A stretch of DNA of 9,117 bases from Oscillospiraceae bacterium (GCA_902798675.1 CADBXQ010000020.1:1-9117), one strand, 5' to 3'; positions 1 to 5,782 are shown, counted from the first letter of the stretch. Notes: generated by a model from the letters alone, not told the origin. Numbers and translations are program-made.

Positions 1-811
1 CAGGACTTTTAACCGAAATTTTCTTGGCCGGAGCGGAACTAAAGACGCTAAAATATATTTGGTTTCTCCGGAGGTTGCTGTGTATTCTGCGATCAAAGGC
101 GTCCTTTCAAGCCCGGTTGAACTGGGGGAGGGGATGGGCTTTAAGATGCCCGAGCTTTTCATCATTAATGACAACATGATTGAGCCGCCGGCAAAGGCTG
201 AAGAATCTGCTAGGCTTGAAATTTTTAAAGGGCCAAACATAAAGCCTTTTCCAGTTTCGGATGAGCTTGCTGATGACCTAAGAGCGAGGGTTGTTTTAAA
301 GGTTGATGACAACATAACGACAGATCATATTATGCCTGCTGGCTCGAAAATTTTGCCATATCGTTCGAATATTCCTTATTTATCCCAGTTTTGTTTTGAA
401 GTTTTGGATCCTTCGTTTCCGGAGCGTGCAAAAAAAGCAGGAAATGGCGTGATAGTTGGAGGGGTGAACTATGGGCAGGGGTCTTCGCGTGAGCATGCGG
501 CGCTTGTTCCGCTGTATTTGGGAGTTAAGGTTGTCATAGCAAAAAGTTTTGCCAGAATACACGAAGCGAATTTGATAAACGCTGGCATATTGCCGCTGAC
601 TTTTGTTGATTTTGACGACTATAACAGCATAAATCAAGGGGATGAGCTTGAATTTTTGGATTTGAGAAGTTGCATTCAAAGTGGAGTTGAAATTTCTTTG
701 CTAAATAAAACTTCGGGTATAAAAATCAAAGTTAGACACAATCTTAACGGCAGAGATCGCGACATTATCCTGGCTGGCGGAGCGCTGAACCATTTAAAAA
801 GCACTCTCTAG
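1..811 (+). CDS. acn: Aconitate hydratase, C-terminal part (5' truncated by window edge)
   Basis: Aconitase interconverts citrate and isocitrate through cis-aconitate in the TCA cycle, using a [4Fe-4S] cluster, in the cytosol. The frame is open from base 2, so the start lies outside the window; 269 residues are visible up to the TAG at 809-811. The first visible residues contain NRNFLGR, which corresponds to the substrate-binding Asn-Arg and Arg of the core domain. The swivel domain follows, with DNITTDH (visible residues 103-109), an Arg at 121, and GQGSSREHAA around 159-168, the Ser-Ser-Arg loop that binds substrate. KSFARIHEANL comes next and is also typical. The cluster cysteines are upstream and not seen. 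The compact C-terminal part resembles the shorter 'Aquifex-type' aconitases of about 640 residues found in Clostridia, though I cannot confirm total length. A homoaconitase or isopropylmalate isomerase is less likely given these motifs. Its stop codon overlaps that of sigG on the other strand. Confidence 0.95.
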   Translation, partial: RTFNRNFLGRSGTKDAKIYLVSPEVAVYSAIKGVLSSPVELGEGMGFKMPELFIINDNMIEPPAKAEESARLEIFKGPNIKPFPVSDELADDLRARVVLKVDDNITTDHIMPAGSKILPYRSNIPYLSQFCFEVLDPSFPERAKKAGNGVIVGGVNYGQGSSREHAALVPLYLGVKVVIAKSFARIHEANLINAGILPLTFVDFDDYNSINQGDELEFLDLRSCIQSGVEISLLNKTSGIKIKVRHNLNGRDRDIILAGGALNHLKSTL

Positions 812-1587
812 TTGACTTGGGATTTTATTGAATTTAGCGCGTTTTTTTCAAGTCTGCTGACTTGGGCCTGTGAGATTCCGATTTCTTTTGCGACTTCAAC
901 CTGCGTCTTTCCAGCCATAAATCTCAAGGATAGTATCTTTTTTTCACGTTCTGTTAGGTCCGAAATGGCTTTTTTGATCAGCATTTCGTTCAGCCAGCTT
1001 TGTTCGTTGGATTGATTGCCGATTTGATCCATAACATATATTGTGTCGTGGGAGTCGGAGTATATTGGCTCATATAGCGAAACAGGGTCGACAACTGATT
1101 CTAGCGCCATGAGTATGTTTTTTCTGGATTCTTTGAGTTGTTTGGTTATTTCCTCAAAAGTCGGTTCGCGGTTGTTTTTATTTATAAAGGCTTCCTTGAT
1201 TTTCATCGCTTTATATGCTATGTCTTTTAGGGATCTTGAAACTTTAACGCTGCAGTAGTCCCGAAGATATCGCCGCAATTCGCCTTGGATCATGGGAACG
1301 GCGTATGTTGAAAATCTGACGTTTTGTGTTGTGTCAAACCGATCTATGGCTTTTATTAGGCCGATGCATCCAACCTGGAATAGGTCGTCCATGTTTTCTC
1401 CGCGTGTTGAAAATCTTTGAACAACGCTCAGGACCAATTTTAGATTTCCTTTTATGAGTTTTTCCCTCGCTTTCGTGGGGTTATCATTGTTTTTTATTTT
1501 TAACAGCAGAGATTTTTTTTCTTTTTCGGTCAGGACTTTTAAACTAGAAGTGTTGATTCCGCTGATTTTAACTTTGTTGTTGTGCAT
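808..1587 (-). CDS. sigG: RNA polymerase sporulation sigma factor SigG
   Basis: This sigma-70 family factor directs late forespore-specific transcription after engulfment. The protein is 259 residues, matching the usual 260. The N-terminus NKVKISGINTSSLKVL is the extension that marks SigG rather than SigF. Region 2 spans about residues 43-113, with DDLFQVGCIGLIKAIDRFD and the -10-recognition segment RFSTYAVPMIQGELRRYLRD. Region 3 is about 118-195 and includes DPVSLYEPIY and YVMDQI. Region 4 has the helix-turn-helix TQVEVAKEIGISQAQVSRLE at 228-247. The ATG at 1585-1587 is preceded by GAAAGGG with a rather long 11-nt spacing. SigG usually follows spoIIGA-sigE; here a sugar kinase lies upstream in the opposite direction, so the gene appears monocistronic. 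I could not find a convincing SigF- or SigG-type promoter upstream. Identification is firm from family-wide motif identity. Confidence 0.97.
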   Translation of the reverse strand: MHNNKVKISGINTSSLKVLTEKEKKSLLLKIKNNDNPTKAREKLIKGNLKLVLSVVQRFSTRGENMDDLFQVGCIGLIKAIDRFDTTQNVRFSTYAVPMIQGELRRYLRDYCSVKVSRSLKDIAYKAMKIKEAFINKNNREPTFEEITKQLKESRKNILMALESVVDPVSLYEPIYSDSHDTIYVMDQIGNQSNEQSWLNEMLIKKAISDLTEREKKILSLRFMAGKTQVEVAKEIGISQAQVSRLEKNALNSIKSQVN

Positions 1588-1593
1588 TTTAAC

Positions 1594-1646
1594 AATTGCC
1601 CTTTCTGTTGTCTTTTATTTTGTCTTTTTAAACAGTTTAGGCAATT
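1594..1646 (-). promoter_or_regulatory. Possible ribosome-site-masking structure in the sigG leader
   Basis: In the sigG transcript sense, AATTGCCT (complement of 1639-1646) can pair with GGGCAATT (complement of 1594-1601), seven Watson-Crick pairs plus one G-U, closing a 37-nt loop. The second arm includes all three Gs of the Shine-Dalgarno sequence. A competing local hairpin, GTTTAG with CTAAAC (1635-1640 and 1650-1655), would hold most of the first arm in its loop. In Bacillus subtilis, a leader hairpin is known to damp sigG translation, which makes this plausible here. The pairing is short and AT-rich, so it could be coincidental. Confidence 0.3.
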
Positions 1647-1650
1647 TTGC

Positions 1651-1678
1651 TAAACAAATTCAGTTTTAGGGGGATAAT
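1651..1678 (+). promoter_or_regulatory. Candidate sigma-A-type promoter for the ROK kinase gene
   Basis: TAAACA at 1651-1656 (4 of 6 matches to TTGACA) is followed after 16 nt by GATAAT at 1673-1678 (5 of 6 matches to TATAAT). Transcription would begin near 1685, giving a leader of about 80 nt. The -35 box overlaps the right arm of the small inverted repeat GTTTAG/CTAAAC. This is the best match in the divergent spacer but it is weak. Confidence 0.28.
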
Positions 1679-1767
1679 TTTGTGGAAATTGCATGGTAAT
1701 TTGTGGGAAAAATTTGATTCAAGCGGAGAAAATTGGATTTTAGTTTTTTACTTTGGAGGATATTTTG

Positions 1768-2721
1768 ATGAAATATTACGTTGGAATTGATTTGGGCGGA
1801 ACTAATGTTGTTTCTGCTGTTGTTGGTGAGGACTTTAAAATACGCGCTAAGTGCAGCTGCAAAACTAATTTGCCTAAATCCCCCAAAGTTTTGTCTGATG
1901 ACATAGCAAATCTTGTTCATCGAACTTTGAAAAAATCCGGCCTGACAATGAACGACATACAAAGCATAGGAGTCGGCATTCCCGGAACTATAAACACCAG
2001 GTCGAAAATTATTGAATACTCTTGTAATTTCAACTATAAAAATGTACATATTGCACAAATGCTGGGAAGCAGGTTGAAAAAATCTGTCTATATTGACAAT
2101 GACGCAAACGCCGCAGCTTTAGGAGAATTTATATGCGGAGCTGGCCGCGGATACCACACCATTATCGTCATAACATTGGGAACAGGCGTTGGAGGGGGAG
2201 TGATCCTGAACAATAAGATTTATCACGGTTTTAACTTTAACGGCGGAGAAATTGGCCACATTGTGCTCAGAAAAGACGGGCGTCGTTGTAATTGTGGTCG
2301 TGCTGGCTGTTTTGAAACCTATGCATCTGCGACAGGCATTATCAGGACTGCTATGGAGGTTATGGATGGCTTTAGGGATAGCAAAATGTGGGATATTTAT
2401 AACAAAAATCACAAAATCAATGCAAAAAATGTTTTTGATTGCGCCGCTTTAGGAGACAAAGCCGCAAAAAAAGTCGTTGAAATGTTTATTTCTGATCTTG
2501 CAGCAGGGCTTGTTAATGTTGTCAATATATTTCAACCGCAGGTTTTGTGTATTGGGGGGGGGGTCAGCATGGTTGGAAAATTGTTGATCGAGCCTCTTCA
2601 AGAAATTTTTGATAAAGAAGATTATGCGAGAAATTCTCGAAATCGTTGTAAAATTATATCAGCCAGGTTGGGAAATGACGCTGGATTGATTGGAGCTGCG
2701 ATGCTGTTTAAATTCCAGTAA
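1768..2721 (+). CDS. glcK: ROK family sugar kinase, probable glucokinase
   Basis: This cytosolic ATP-dependent sugar kinase most likely converts glucose to glucose 6-phosphate. The 317-residue length is close to the 321 of Bacillus GlcK. The phosphate-binding motif GIDLGGTN is at residues 6-13. DNDANAAALGE at 110-120 contains the catalytic Asp (D112), and TLGTGVGGG at 136-144 is the second phosphate loop. The ROK zinc signature is complete: EIGH at 161-164 and CNCGRAGC at 174-181, with Cys 174, 176 and 181. IGGGVS at about 262-267 is the adenosine-side loop. I chose the ATG at 1768 because GGAGGA at 1755-1760 sits 7 nt upstream; an upstream in-frame TTG at 1753 would overlap that site. There is no DNA-binding domain, so it is not a ROK repressor. 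Substrate could also be N-acetylmannosamine, fructose or another hexose. A ten-G run lies inside the gene. Confidence 0.9.
   Translation: MKYYVGIDLGGTNVVSAVVGEDFKIRAKCSCKTNLPKSPKVLSDDIANLVHRTLKKSGLTMNDIQSIGVGIPGTINTRSKIIEYSCNFNYKNVHIAQMLGSRLKKSVYIDNDANAAALGEFICGAGRGYHTIIVITLGTGVGGGVILNNKIYHGFNFNGGEIGHIVLRKDGRRCNCGRAGCFETYASATGIIRTAMEVMDGFRDSKMWDIYNKNHKINAKNVFDCAALGDKAAKKVVEMFISDLAAGLVNVVNIFQPQVLCIGGGVSMVGKLLIEPLQEIFDKEDYARNSRNRCKIISARLGNDAGLIGAAMLFKFQ
2554..2563 (+). repeat. G10 homopolymer inside the ROK kinase gene
   Basis: Ten consecutive G bases encode three glycines and the first base of a valine codon in the conserved IGGGVS loop. The frame is open across the tract as given, so the gene reads intact. 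Such tracts are prone to slippage and to sequencing error; gain or loss of one G would truncate the last sixth of the protein. Confidence 0.95.
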
Positions 2722-2793
2722 AGCCTTTAATACATTATTTAATTTAATCTAAAATATGATAATTCTTTAGAAAATATAAGATTCGAATAAAGT

Positions 2794-2822
2794 TTGATAT
2801 ATTTAAAAAAATCAGATATACT
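2794..2822 (+). promoter_or_regulatory. Sigma-A-type promoter of nrdR
   Basis: TTGATA at 2794-2799 (5 of 6 matches) is separated by exactly 17 nt from TATACT at 2817-2822 (5 of 6). The predicted start is near 2829, giving a leader of about 24 nt before the ATG at 2853. I saw no convincing pair of NrdR boxes around it, so autoregulation is not supported by what I can see. Confidence 0.7.
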
Positions 2823-2852
2823 CACAATATTTTAATGCTTAGGGAGTATTTT

Positions 2853-3296
2853 ATGCTATGTCCATATTGCAAAAGCAAGGAGAGCAGGGTTTTAGATTCT
2901 CGGTCAACGTCTGATGGAAGGTCAACCCGCCGCAGAAGGCAATGCTTGAAATGTTCGGGCAGGTTCACAACATATGAGGCTGTTGAGTCAATTCCAATTT
3001 TGGTTATGAAGAAAGATGGCTCGCGGCAAAGGTTTGACAGGGATAAACTGGTTGATCGGTTAATCATTGCGTTTGGAAAAAGGCGGGTTGATTTGAATAT
3101 ATTAAAAAACGTTGTTTGTGAGGTTGAAAATGAGCTGGCGAGTGTTTTTGCTGAGGAAGTTCCATCCAATAAAATTGCTGAAATAACAATGAAAAAATTG
3201 AAAAAAATTGATATAGTTGCATATATACGGTTTGCTTCTGTTTATTATGAGTTTTCATCTGTTGAAGAATTTATGAATGAGTTAAAAAAACTTTGA
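2853..3296 (+). CDS. nrdR: Transcriptional repressor NrdR of ribonucleotide reductase genes
   Basis: NrdR senses ATP/dATP through an ATP-cone and represses ribonucleotide reductase operons when dATP is high. The 147-residue protein has the standard two-part layout. The N-terminal zinc ribbon has CPYC (Cys 3, 6) and CLKC (Cys 31, 34), with the basic stretch RRRRQC and FTTYE after it. The ATP-cone spans about residues 46-136, beginning at PILVMKKDGSRQRFDRDKL and ending at VAYIRFASVYYEF. I chose the ATG at 2853 because AGGGAG at 2841-2846 is 6 nt upstream and the protein then begins MLCPYC as in other NrdRs; the in-frame ATG at 2835 lies 5' of that ribosome binding site. It converges on the DUF4363 gene with only 4 nt between stop codons. 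No nrd structural genes are in this window. Confidence 0.97.
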   Translation: MLCPYCKSKESRVLDSRSTSDGRSTRRRRQCLKCSGRFTTYEAVESIPILVMKKDGSRQRFDRDKLVDRLIIAFGKRRVDLNILKNVVCEVENELASVFAEEVPSNKIAEITMKKLKKIDIVAYIRFASVYYEFSSVEEFMNELKKL

Positions 3297-3300
3297 ATAT

Positions 3301-3681
3301 TTATAATATATTAAATATAGTTGGCTGTTCATCCTCAATTATTTGATGGCAATATTGAATGATTAAATCCAGGGCCTTTCCGGATTCAGCTTGATCTTCA
3401 AGCTTTATAAGCTCTGATAGTCCGCTCATTTCGTGGTCTATCTCATCCAAATTGGTTCTTCGAAGATATAGTTTCATGGTTTTTTCATGATTGTTCCAAA
3501 TATTTTCAAGATTTTCCTGCTCTTTTTGTGCATTTTCCATATCGCAAATTTCAATCAGACTTTTAGTTTTTTCTGCATACTCGATTATTTCATTGCATTT
3601 TGCATTTGTGTATAATATTGAATATATACTCGATAATATTAAAATCGCGAAAATAATTATCACTGTGATGATTCTTTTCAT
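3301..3681 (-). CDS. DUF4363 family protein, single N-terminal membrane anchor
   Basis: This is a 126-residue protein of unknown function. One hydrophobic segment spans about residues 4-24 right after MKR, so it is probably a signal anchor with the remainder outside the membrane. The remainder is acidic and helix-rich, with the W-x2-H pattern WNNHEKTMKLYL in the middle; this matches my recollection of the DUF4363 family, small proteins found beside DUF421 genes in Clostridia. The ATG at 3679-3681 overlaps the TGA of the upstream DUF421 gene as ATGA, so the two are probably translationally coupled, and AAGGAGA is suitably placed upstream. The pairing implies that it works with the DUF421 protein, but no reaction can be proposed. 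Confidence 0.75.
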   Translation of the reverse strand: MKRIITVIIIFAILILSSIYSILYTNAKCNEIIEYAEKTKSLIEICDMENAQKEQENLENIWNNHEKTMKLYLRRTNLDEIDHEMSGLSELIKLEDQAESGKALDLIIQYCHQIIEDEQPTIFNIL

Positions 3682-4355
3682 TTCGAATTCTCCTTTAGGG
3701 CGATGAATGTTTTTTCATTGTTGTCCGCGGTCATGATAAATATATTGTCTGCGTTTAAATTTTCTTTTTTTAGTTTGTCAAACAGCCATTTGCTTGTCAG
3801 ACCTATTTCCTTTAAATTGTCTTCAACAACTTTTCCATCAGAAATTATGACCATGGGTATTATTGTTTGCTGATCTTCTAATTTTAGCATTTTTGGCGTC
3901 ACATTTTGAGACTGAAATTTTTTGACAACGCTCATTGTTCCGTTAGTTTCAACGATAGCGTATGCAACTTGAGATATGTCGAAAACTTCACAGCTTCTCA
4001 AGCCCTCAGTCAGGTCATCGATGGTGAACCTGAGGGAGTTTATTGCCTTTTGATTTATTTTCCCATTTTCAATGACAAAAATCGGCTTTCCGGAAAGAAT
4101 TGTTCTCAATTTGCTGCTCTTCATGCTCAAAATCGAAAGAAGCAACTCGAAGCAAACAAGCGTCAGAATGGGAACGGCGCCCAAAATCAGCGGAACATCT
4201 ATGTTTTCAATTGGGAGGACTGCTATGTTGGAAATGAGTATTGTTATTGCGAGTTCTCCGGGTTGAAGTTCACCAATTTGCCGTTTTCCCATCAATCGTA
4301 TAGCAAAAATAATAAGTGTGTATAAAATAATCGCCCGAATTAAAGAAATTATCAC
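3678..4355 (-). CDS. DUF421 (YetF-type) membrane protein
   Basis: This 225-residue integral membrane protein belongs to the DUF421 family. Three predicted membrane helices lie at about residues 3-20, 33-50 and 56-77. The family signature RLMGKRQIGELQPGELA follows helix 1. A cytosolic domain follows helix 3, with SGKPIFVIENGKI at 88-100 and the second conserved block FDISQVAYAIVETNG at 125-139. The start is GTG at 4353-4355, with AAGGGAG 8 nt upstream; no ATG is available at the family's usual N-terminus. It is the first gene of an operon with the DUF4363 gene. The molecular function is not established. Some DUF421 proteins (YetF, and 2Duf of spores) are linked to spore membrane properties and heat resistance, so a spore role is possible but is inference here. 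Confidence 0.9.
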   Translation of the reverse strand: MIISLIRAIILYTLIIFAIRLMGKRQIGELQPGELAITILISNIAVLPIENIDVPLILGAVPILTLVCFELLLSILSMKSSKLRTILSGKPIFVIENGKINQKAINSLRFTIDDLTEGLRSCEVFDISQVAYAIVETNGTMSVVKKFQSQNVTPKMLKLEDQQTIIPMVIISDGKVVEDNLKEIGLTSKWLFDKLKKENLNADNIFIMTADNNEKTFIALKENSK

Positions 4356-4411
4356 AAAAAACGCTCCCTTATATTTTTGAATTAGTTTTATTTTTTATCC
4401 AATTGGGATTT

Positions 4412-4440
4412 TTTATACTAAAAAGCCAAAAAATCTTCAA
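4412..4440 (-). promoter_or_regulatory. Sigma-A-type promoter of the DUF421-DUF4363 operon, nested in the dat terminator
   Basis: On the minus strand, TTGAAG (complement of 4435-4440, 4 of 6 matches) is followed after exactly 17 nt by TATAAA (complement of 4412-4417, 5 of 6). The start would be near 4405, leaving a leader of about 50 nt. The -35 box lies in the 3' arm of the dat terminator hairpin and the first base of its loop, and the spacer covers the rest of that arm and the U tract. A near-palindrome with core CCAATTGG (4399-4406) sits at the predicted start. Confidence 0.55.
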
Positions 4441-4466
4441 TTTAAATCACATGAAGATCTTTTGGC
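4420..4466 (-). terminator. Rho-independent terminator after dat
   Basis: The arms 4425-4439 and 4452-4466 form a 15-bp stem with one G-U pair and a 12-nt loop. On the minus strand the right arm ends in GGC followed by five Ts (complement of 4420-4424). It begins 41 nt past the dat stop codon. The stem is AT-rich apart from the GGC base, so it may leak into the DUF421 operon. No T tract exists on the plus-strand side, so it acts in one direction. Confidence 0.75.
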
Positions 4467-4506
4467 CTAGGCGAAGCTAATTTTATTGTAATAATTTAAA
4501 TATTTT

Positions 4507-5364
4507 TTATTCTAGCAAACTTTTGCCGCATTCATCGATAATTTTTTGCTCATATGTTTTTTGCAATTTTTTTAGTAGAGTTGAATTTTTTCCGCCAATT
4601 TTTTCCCCATCCAGTGTATCAACCCCCATGAACAATGAGCCGCTGGCGCAAACGATTGCTTCGTCGCAGCTTTTGAGTTCGTCAATAGTGAAGGCTTTTT
4701 CAACAACGGGTATATTTAATTTTTTGCAAATGTCGATTAGGTGGGCTCTGGTTATTCCAGGTAGTATTAAATTGTTTAAAGGAGCAGTTTTTAAAACCCC
4801 ATCTTTTAGGATTGCTATGTTTGAATGCGCGCACTCCGTCACATATTCGCCACGATGCAAAACAGCTTCCTGACATCCGGACTGTTTTGCTTTTTCAGAT
4901 GCAATTACATTGGGTATTAAATTCAATGTTTTTATATTGCAGTGGAAAAATCTTGTGTCTTCAACTAAAATAAGATTATATTTGATTTTATTCATATTTT
5001 TCATAGCATCATTTGTGACCATTATCAACAAATTTGGATTTGCATCATCCGGAAATGCATGGTCTCTCAAAGCTGATCCCCGAGAAACTTGCCAATATAT
5101 TTTTTGGTGGGTGCTGTTTTCTTTTTCAATTAATTGTTGAATAATTTCTTTTAATTCGTCTTTTTTTATATCGAACGATATATTTAAAAGATCACAACTG
5201 TCATAAAATCTGTCTATATGTTCATTTAGTGCGAAAATTTTTTGATCTACGGCGTGAACAACGTCATATAGACCGTCTCCAAAATACACAGCTCGATCTG
5301 TTATGGGAATTTTCAGCTCAGAAATGGGTTGAATTTTTCCATTATAGTAGGCCAGGTTTTTCAT
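4507..5364 (-). CDS. dat: D-amino acid aminotransferase (D-alanine aminotransferase)
   Basis: This cytosolic PLP enzyme of fold type IV converts D-alanine plus 2-oxoglutarate to pyruvate plus D-glutamate, feeding peptidoglycan precursors. The protein is 285 residues, about the size of the Bacillus enzymes. The N-terminal block DRAVYFGDGLYDVV contains Tyr33, equivalent to the active-site Tyr31. RDHAFP at 100-105 matches the Arg/His pair that binds the substrate carboxylate in D-specific enzymes. IKTLNLIPN has the PLP lysine at 145, and YVTECAHSN contains Glu177. GITR at 203-206 is the cofactor phosphate loop. The Arg-x-His pair argues against branched-chain aminotransferase and aminodeoxychorismate lyase. 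I chose the ATG at 5362-5364 because AAGGAG lies just upstream; an upstream in-frame TTG would include that site as codons. It has its own promoter and terminator. Confidence 0.93.
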   Translation of the reverse strand: MKNLAYYNGKIQPISELKIPITDRAVYFGDGLYDVVHAVDQKIFALNEHIDRFYDSCDLLNISFDIKKDELKEIIQQLIEKENSTHQKIYWQVSRGSALRDHAFPDDANPNLLIMVTNDAMKNMNKIKYNLILVEDTRFFHCNIKTLNLIPNVIASEKAKQSGCQEAVLHRGEYVTECAHSNIAILKDGVLKTAPLNNLILPGITRAHLIDICKKLNIPVVEKAFTIDELKSCDEAIVCASGSLFMGVDTLDGEKIGGKNSTLLKKLQKTYEQKIIDECGKSLLE

Positions 5365-5450
5365 ATAAAATTTCTCCTTCGACAAAATGATGATTTGCTA
5401 AAACGCTATGATTATAGTAATTTCGCGCAAGTTAACCTCACTAACACAAG

Positions 5451-5479
5451 ATTATACCACAACATTAAAAAAATATCAA
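5451..5479 (-). promoter_or_regulatory. Strong sigma-A promoter of dat with extended -10
   Basis: On the minus strand, TTGATA (complement of 5474-5479, 5 of 6 matches) is followed after 17 nt by a perfect TATAAT (complement of 5451-5456), preceded by TGG, an extended -10 motif. Transcription would begin near 5444, giving a leader of about 80 nt. A second TATAAT (complement of 5411-5416) lies in that leader but lacks a -35 partner. Confidence 0.8.
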
Positions 5480-5508
5480 TAATAAAAATATCACGCTGGG
5501 AAACAAAG

Positions 5509-5667
5509 TTATGTTATTCGAGGCAGGCTTAATATTACAGTTAGTTGTGAGCTGGCGGCGCTTGAATTTGCTTTTGCGTTGTTTTTTAGAATTCGATTAA
5601 GGATATTTAAATTTGTTGAGTTTTTAGAAAACGGGTCATATTTTTTAAGGGAAAGTTTTATTGGCAC
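5509..5667 (-). CDS. Possible small protein, 52 residues, unrecognised
   Basis: A GTG at 5665-5667 opens a 52-codon frame ending in TAA at 5509-5511, on the same strand as dat and stopping 30 nt before its promoter. A run of four Gs (in AGTGGGG) lies 8 nt before the GTG, and TATAAT (complement of 5685-5690) stands just upstream, though I found no matching -35 box. The product would be basic and Ser/Asn-rich: it starts MPIKLSLKKYDPFSKN, has a short alanine-serine patch near residues 32-39, and ends LTVILSLPRIT. No signal peptide, membrane helix or known motif is visible, and it does not look like an alpha/beta-type spore protein. An antisense frame over the same stretch is also open but has no good start. 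It may be a real short gene, a remnant, or chance. Confidence 0.25.
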   Translation of the reverse strand: MPIKLSLKKYDPFSKNSTNLNILNRILKNNAKANSSAASSQLTVILSLPRIT

Positions 5668-5753
5668 AAATATAACCCCACTAAATTATACTAAATGTAT
5701 CTTTTAAAGTGCGTTGCATATCAATTGTATCCCCGCAAAAAATGTCACTCCAG

Positions 5754-5782
5754 TAAACAAAATTTTATTCTTTTAATATAAT
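5754..5782 (+). promoter_or_regulatory. Candidate promoter of the amidase gene
   Basis: A perfect TATAAT at 5777-5782 is preceded after 17 nt by TAAACA at 5754-5759 (4 of 6 matches). The start would be near 5789, about 37 nt before the ATG. The -10 and spacing are good and the -35 weak. I did not see a SigE, SigG or SigK type promoter that fits better. Confidence 0.45.

Noticed and set aside
59..811. TTG at 59 as a start for a 250-residue protein
   Set aside because: The same frame is open back to base 2 and encodes conserved aconitase core residues, so this is an internal codon of a truncated gene.
1635..1655. GTTTAG/CTAAAC inverted repeat as a terminator
   Set aside because: A 6-bp AT-rich stem with no following T run on either strand; it lies in a divergent spacer where no terminator is expected.
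1588..1767. SigF- or SigG-type promoter for sigG on the minus strand
   Set aside because: GTTTA elements occur, but none has a matching -10 at the right spacing; the closest places the start inside the Shine-Dalgarno sequence.
2119..2412. Minus-strand open frame inside the ROK kinase gene
   Set aside because: It is a shadow of a strongly conserved gene, has no ribosome binding site and no recognisable product.
2722..2793. Terminator after the ROK kinase gene
   Set aside because: The only symmetry near the stop, TAAAG-C-CTTTA, has a 1-nt loop and cannot form a hairpin with a T tract.
2722..2852. NrdR boxes for autoregulation
   Set aside because: CACAATAT at 2823-2830 resembles a half site, but no paired 16-bp boxes are visible.
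3906..4325. 139-codon plus-strand frame antisense to DUF421
   Set aside because: It mirrors the conserved DUF421 frame, has no ribosome site, and its product has no family resemblance.
5383..5385. Upstream TTG start for dat
   Set aside because: It would turn the AAGGAG ribosome binding site into codons and add residues absent from the family; the ATG at 5362-5364 fits.
5486..5708. Plus-strand open frame antisense to the small candidate gene
   Set aside because: It has no plausible start codon with a ribosome binding site and gives a hydrophobic, low-information product.
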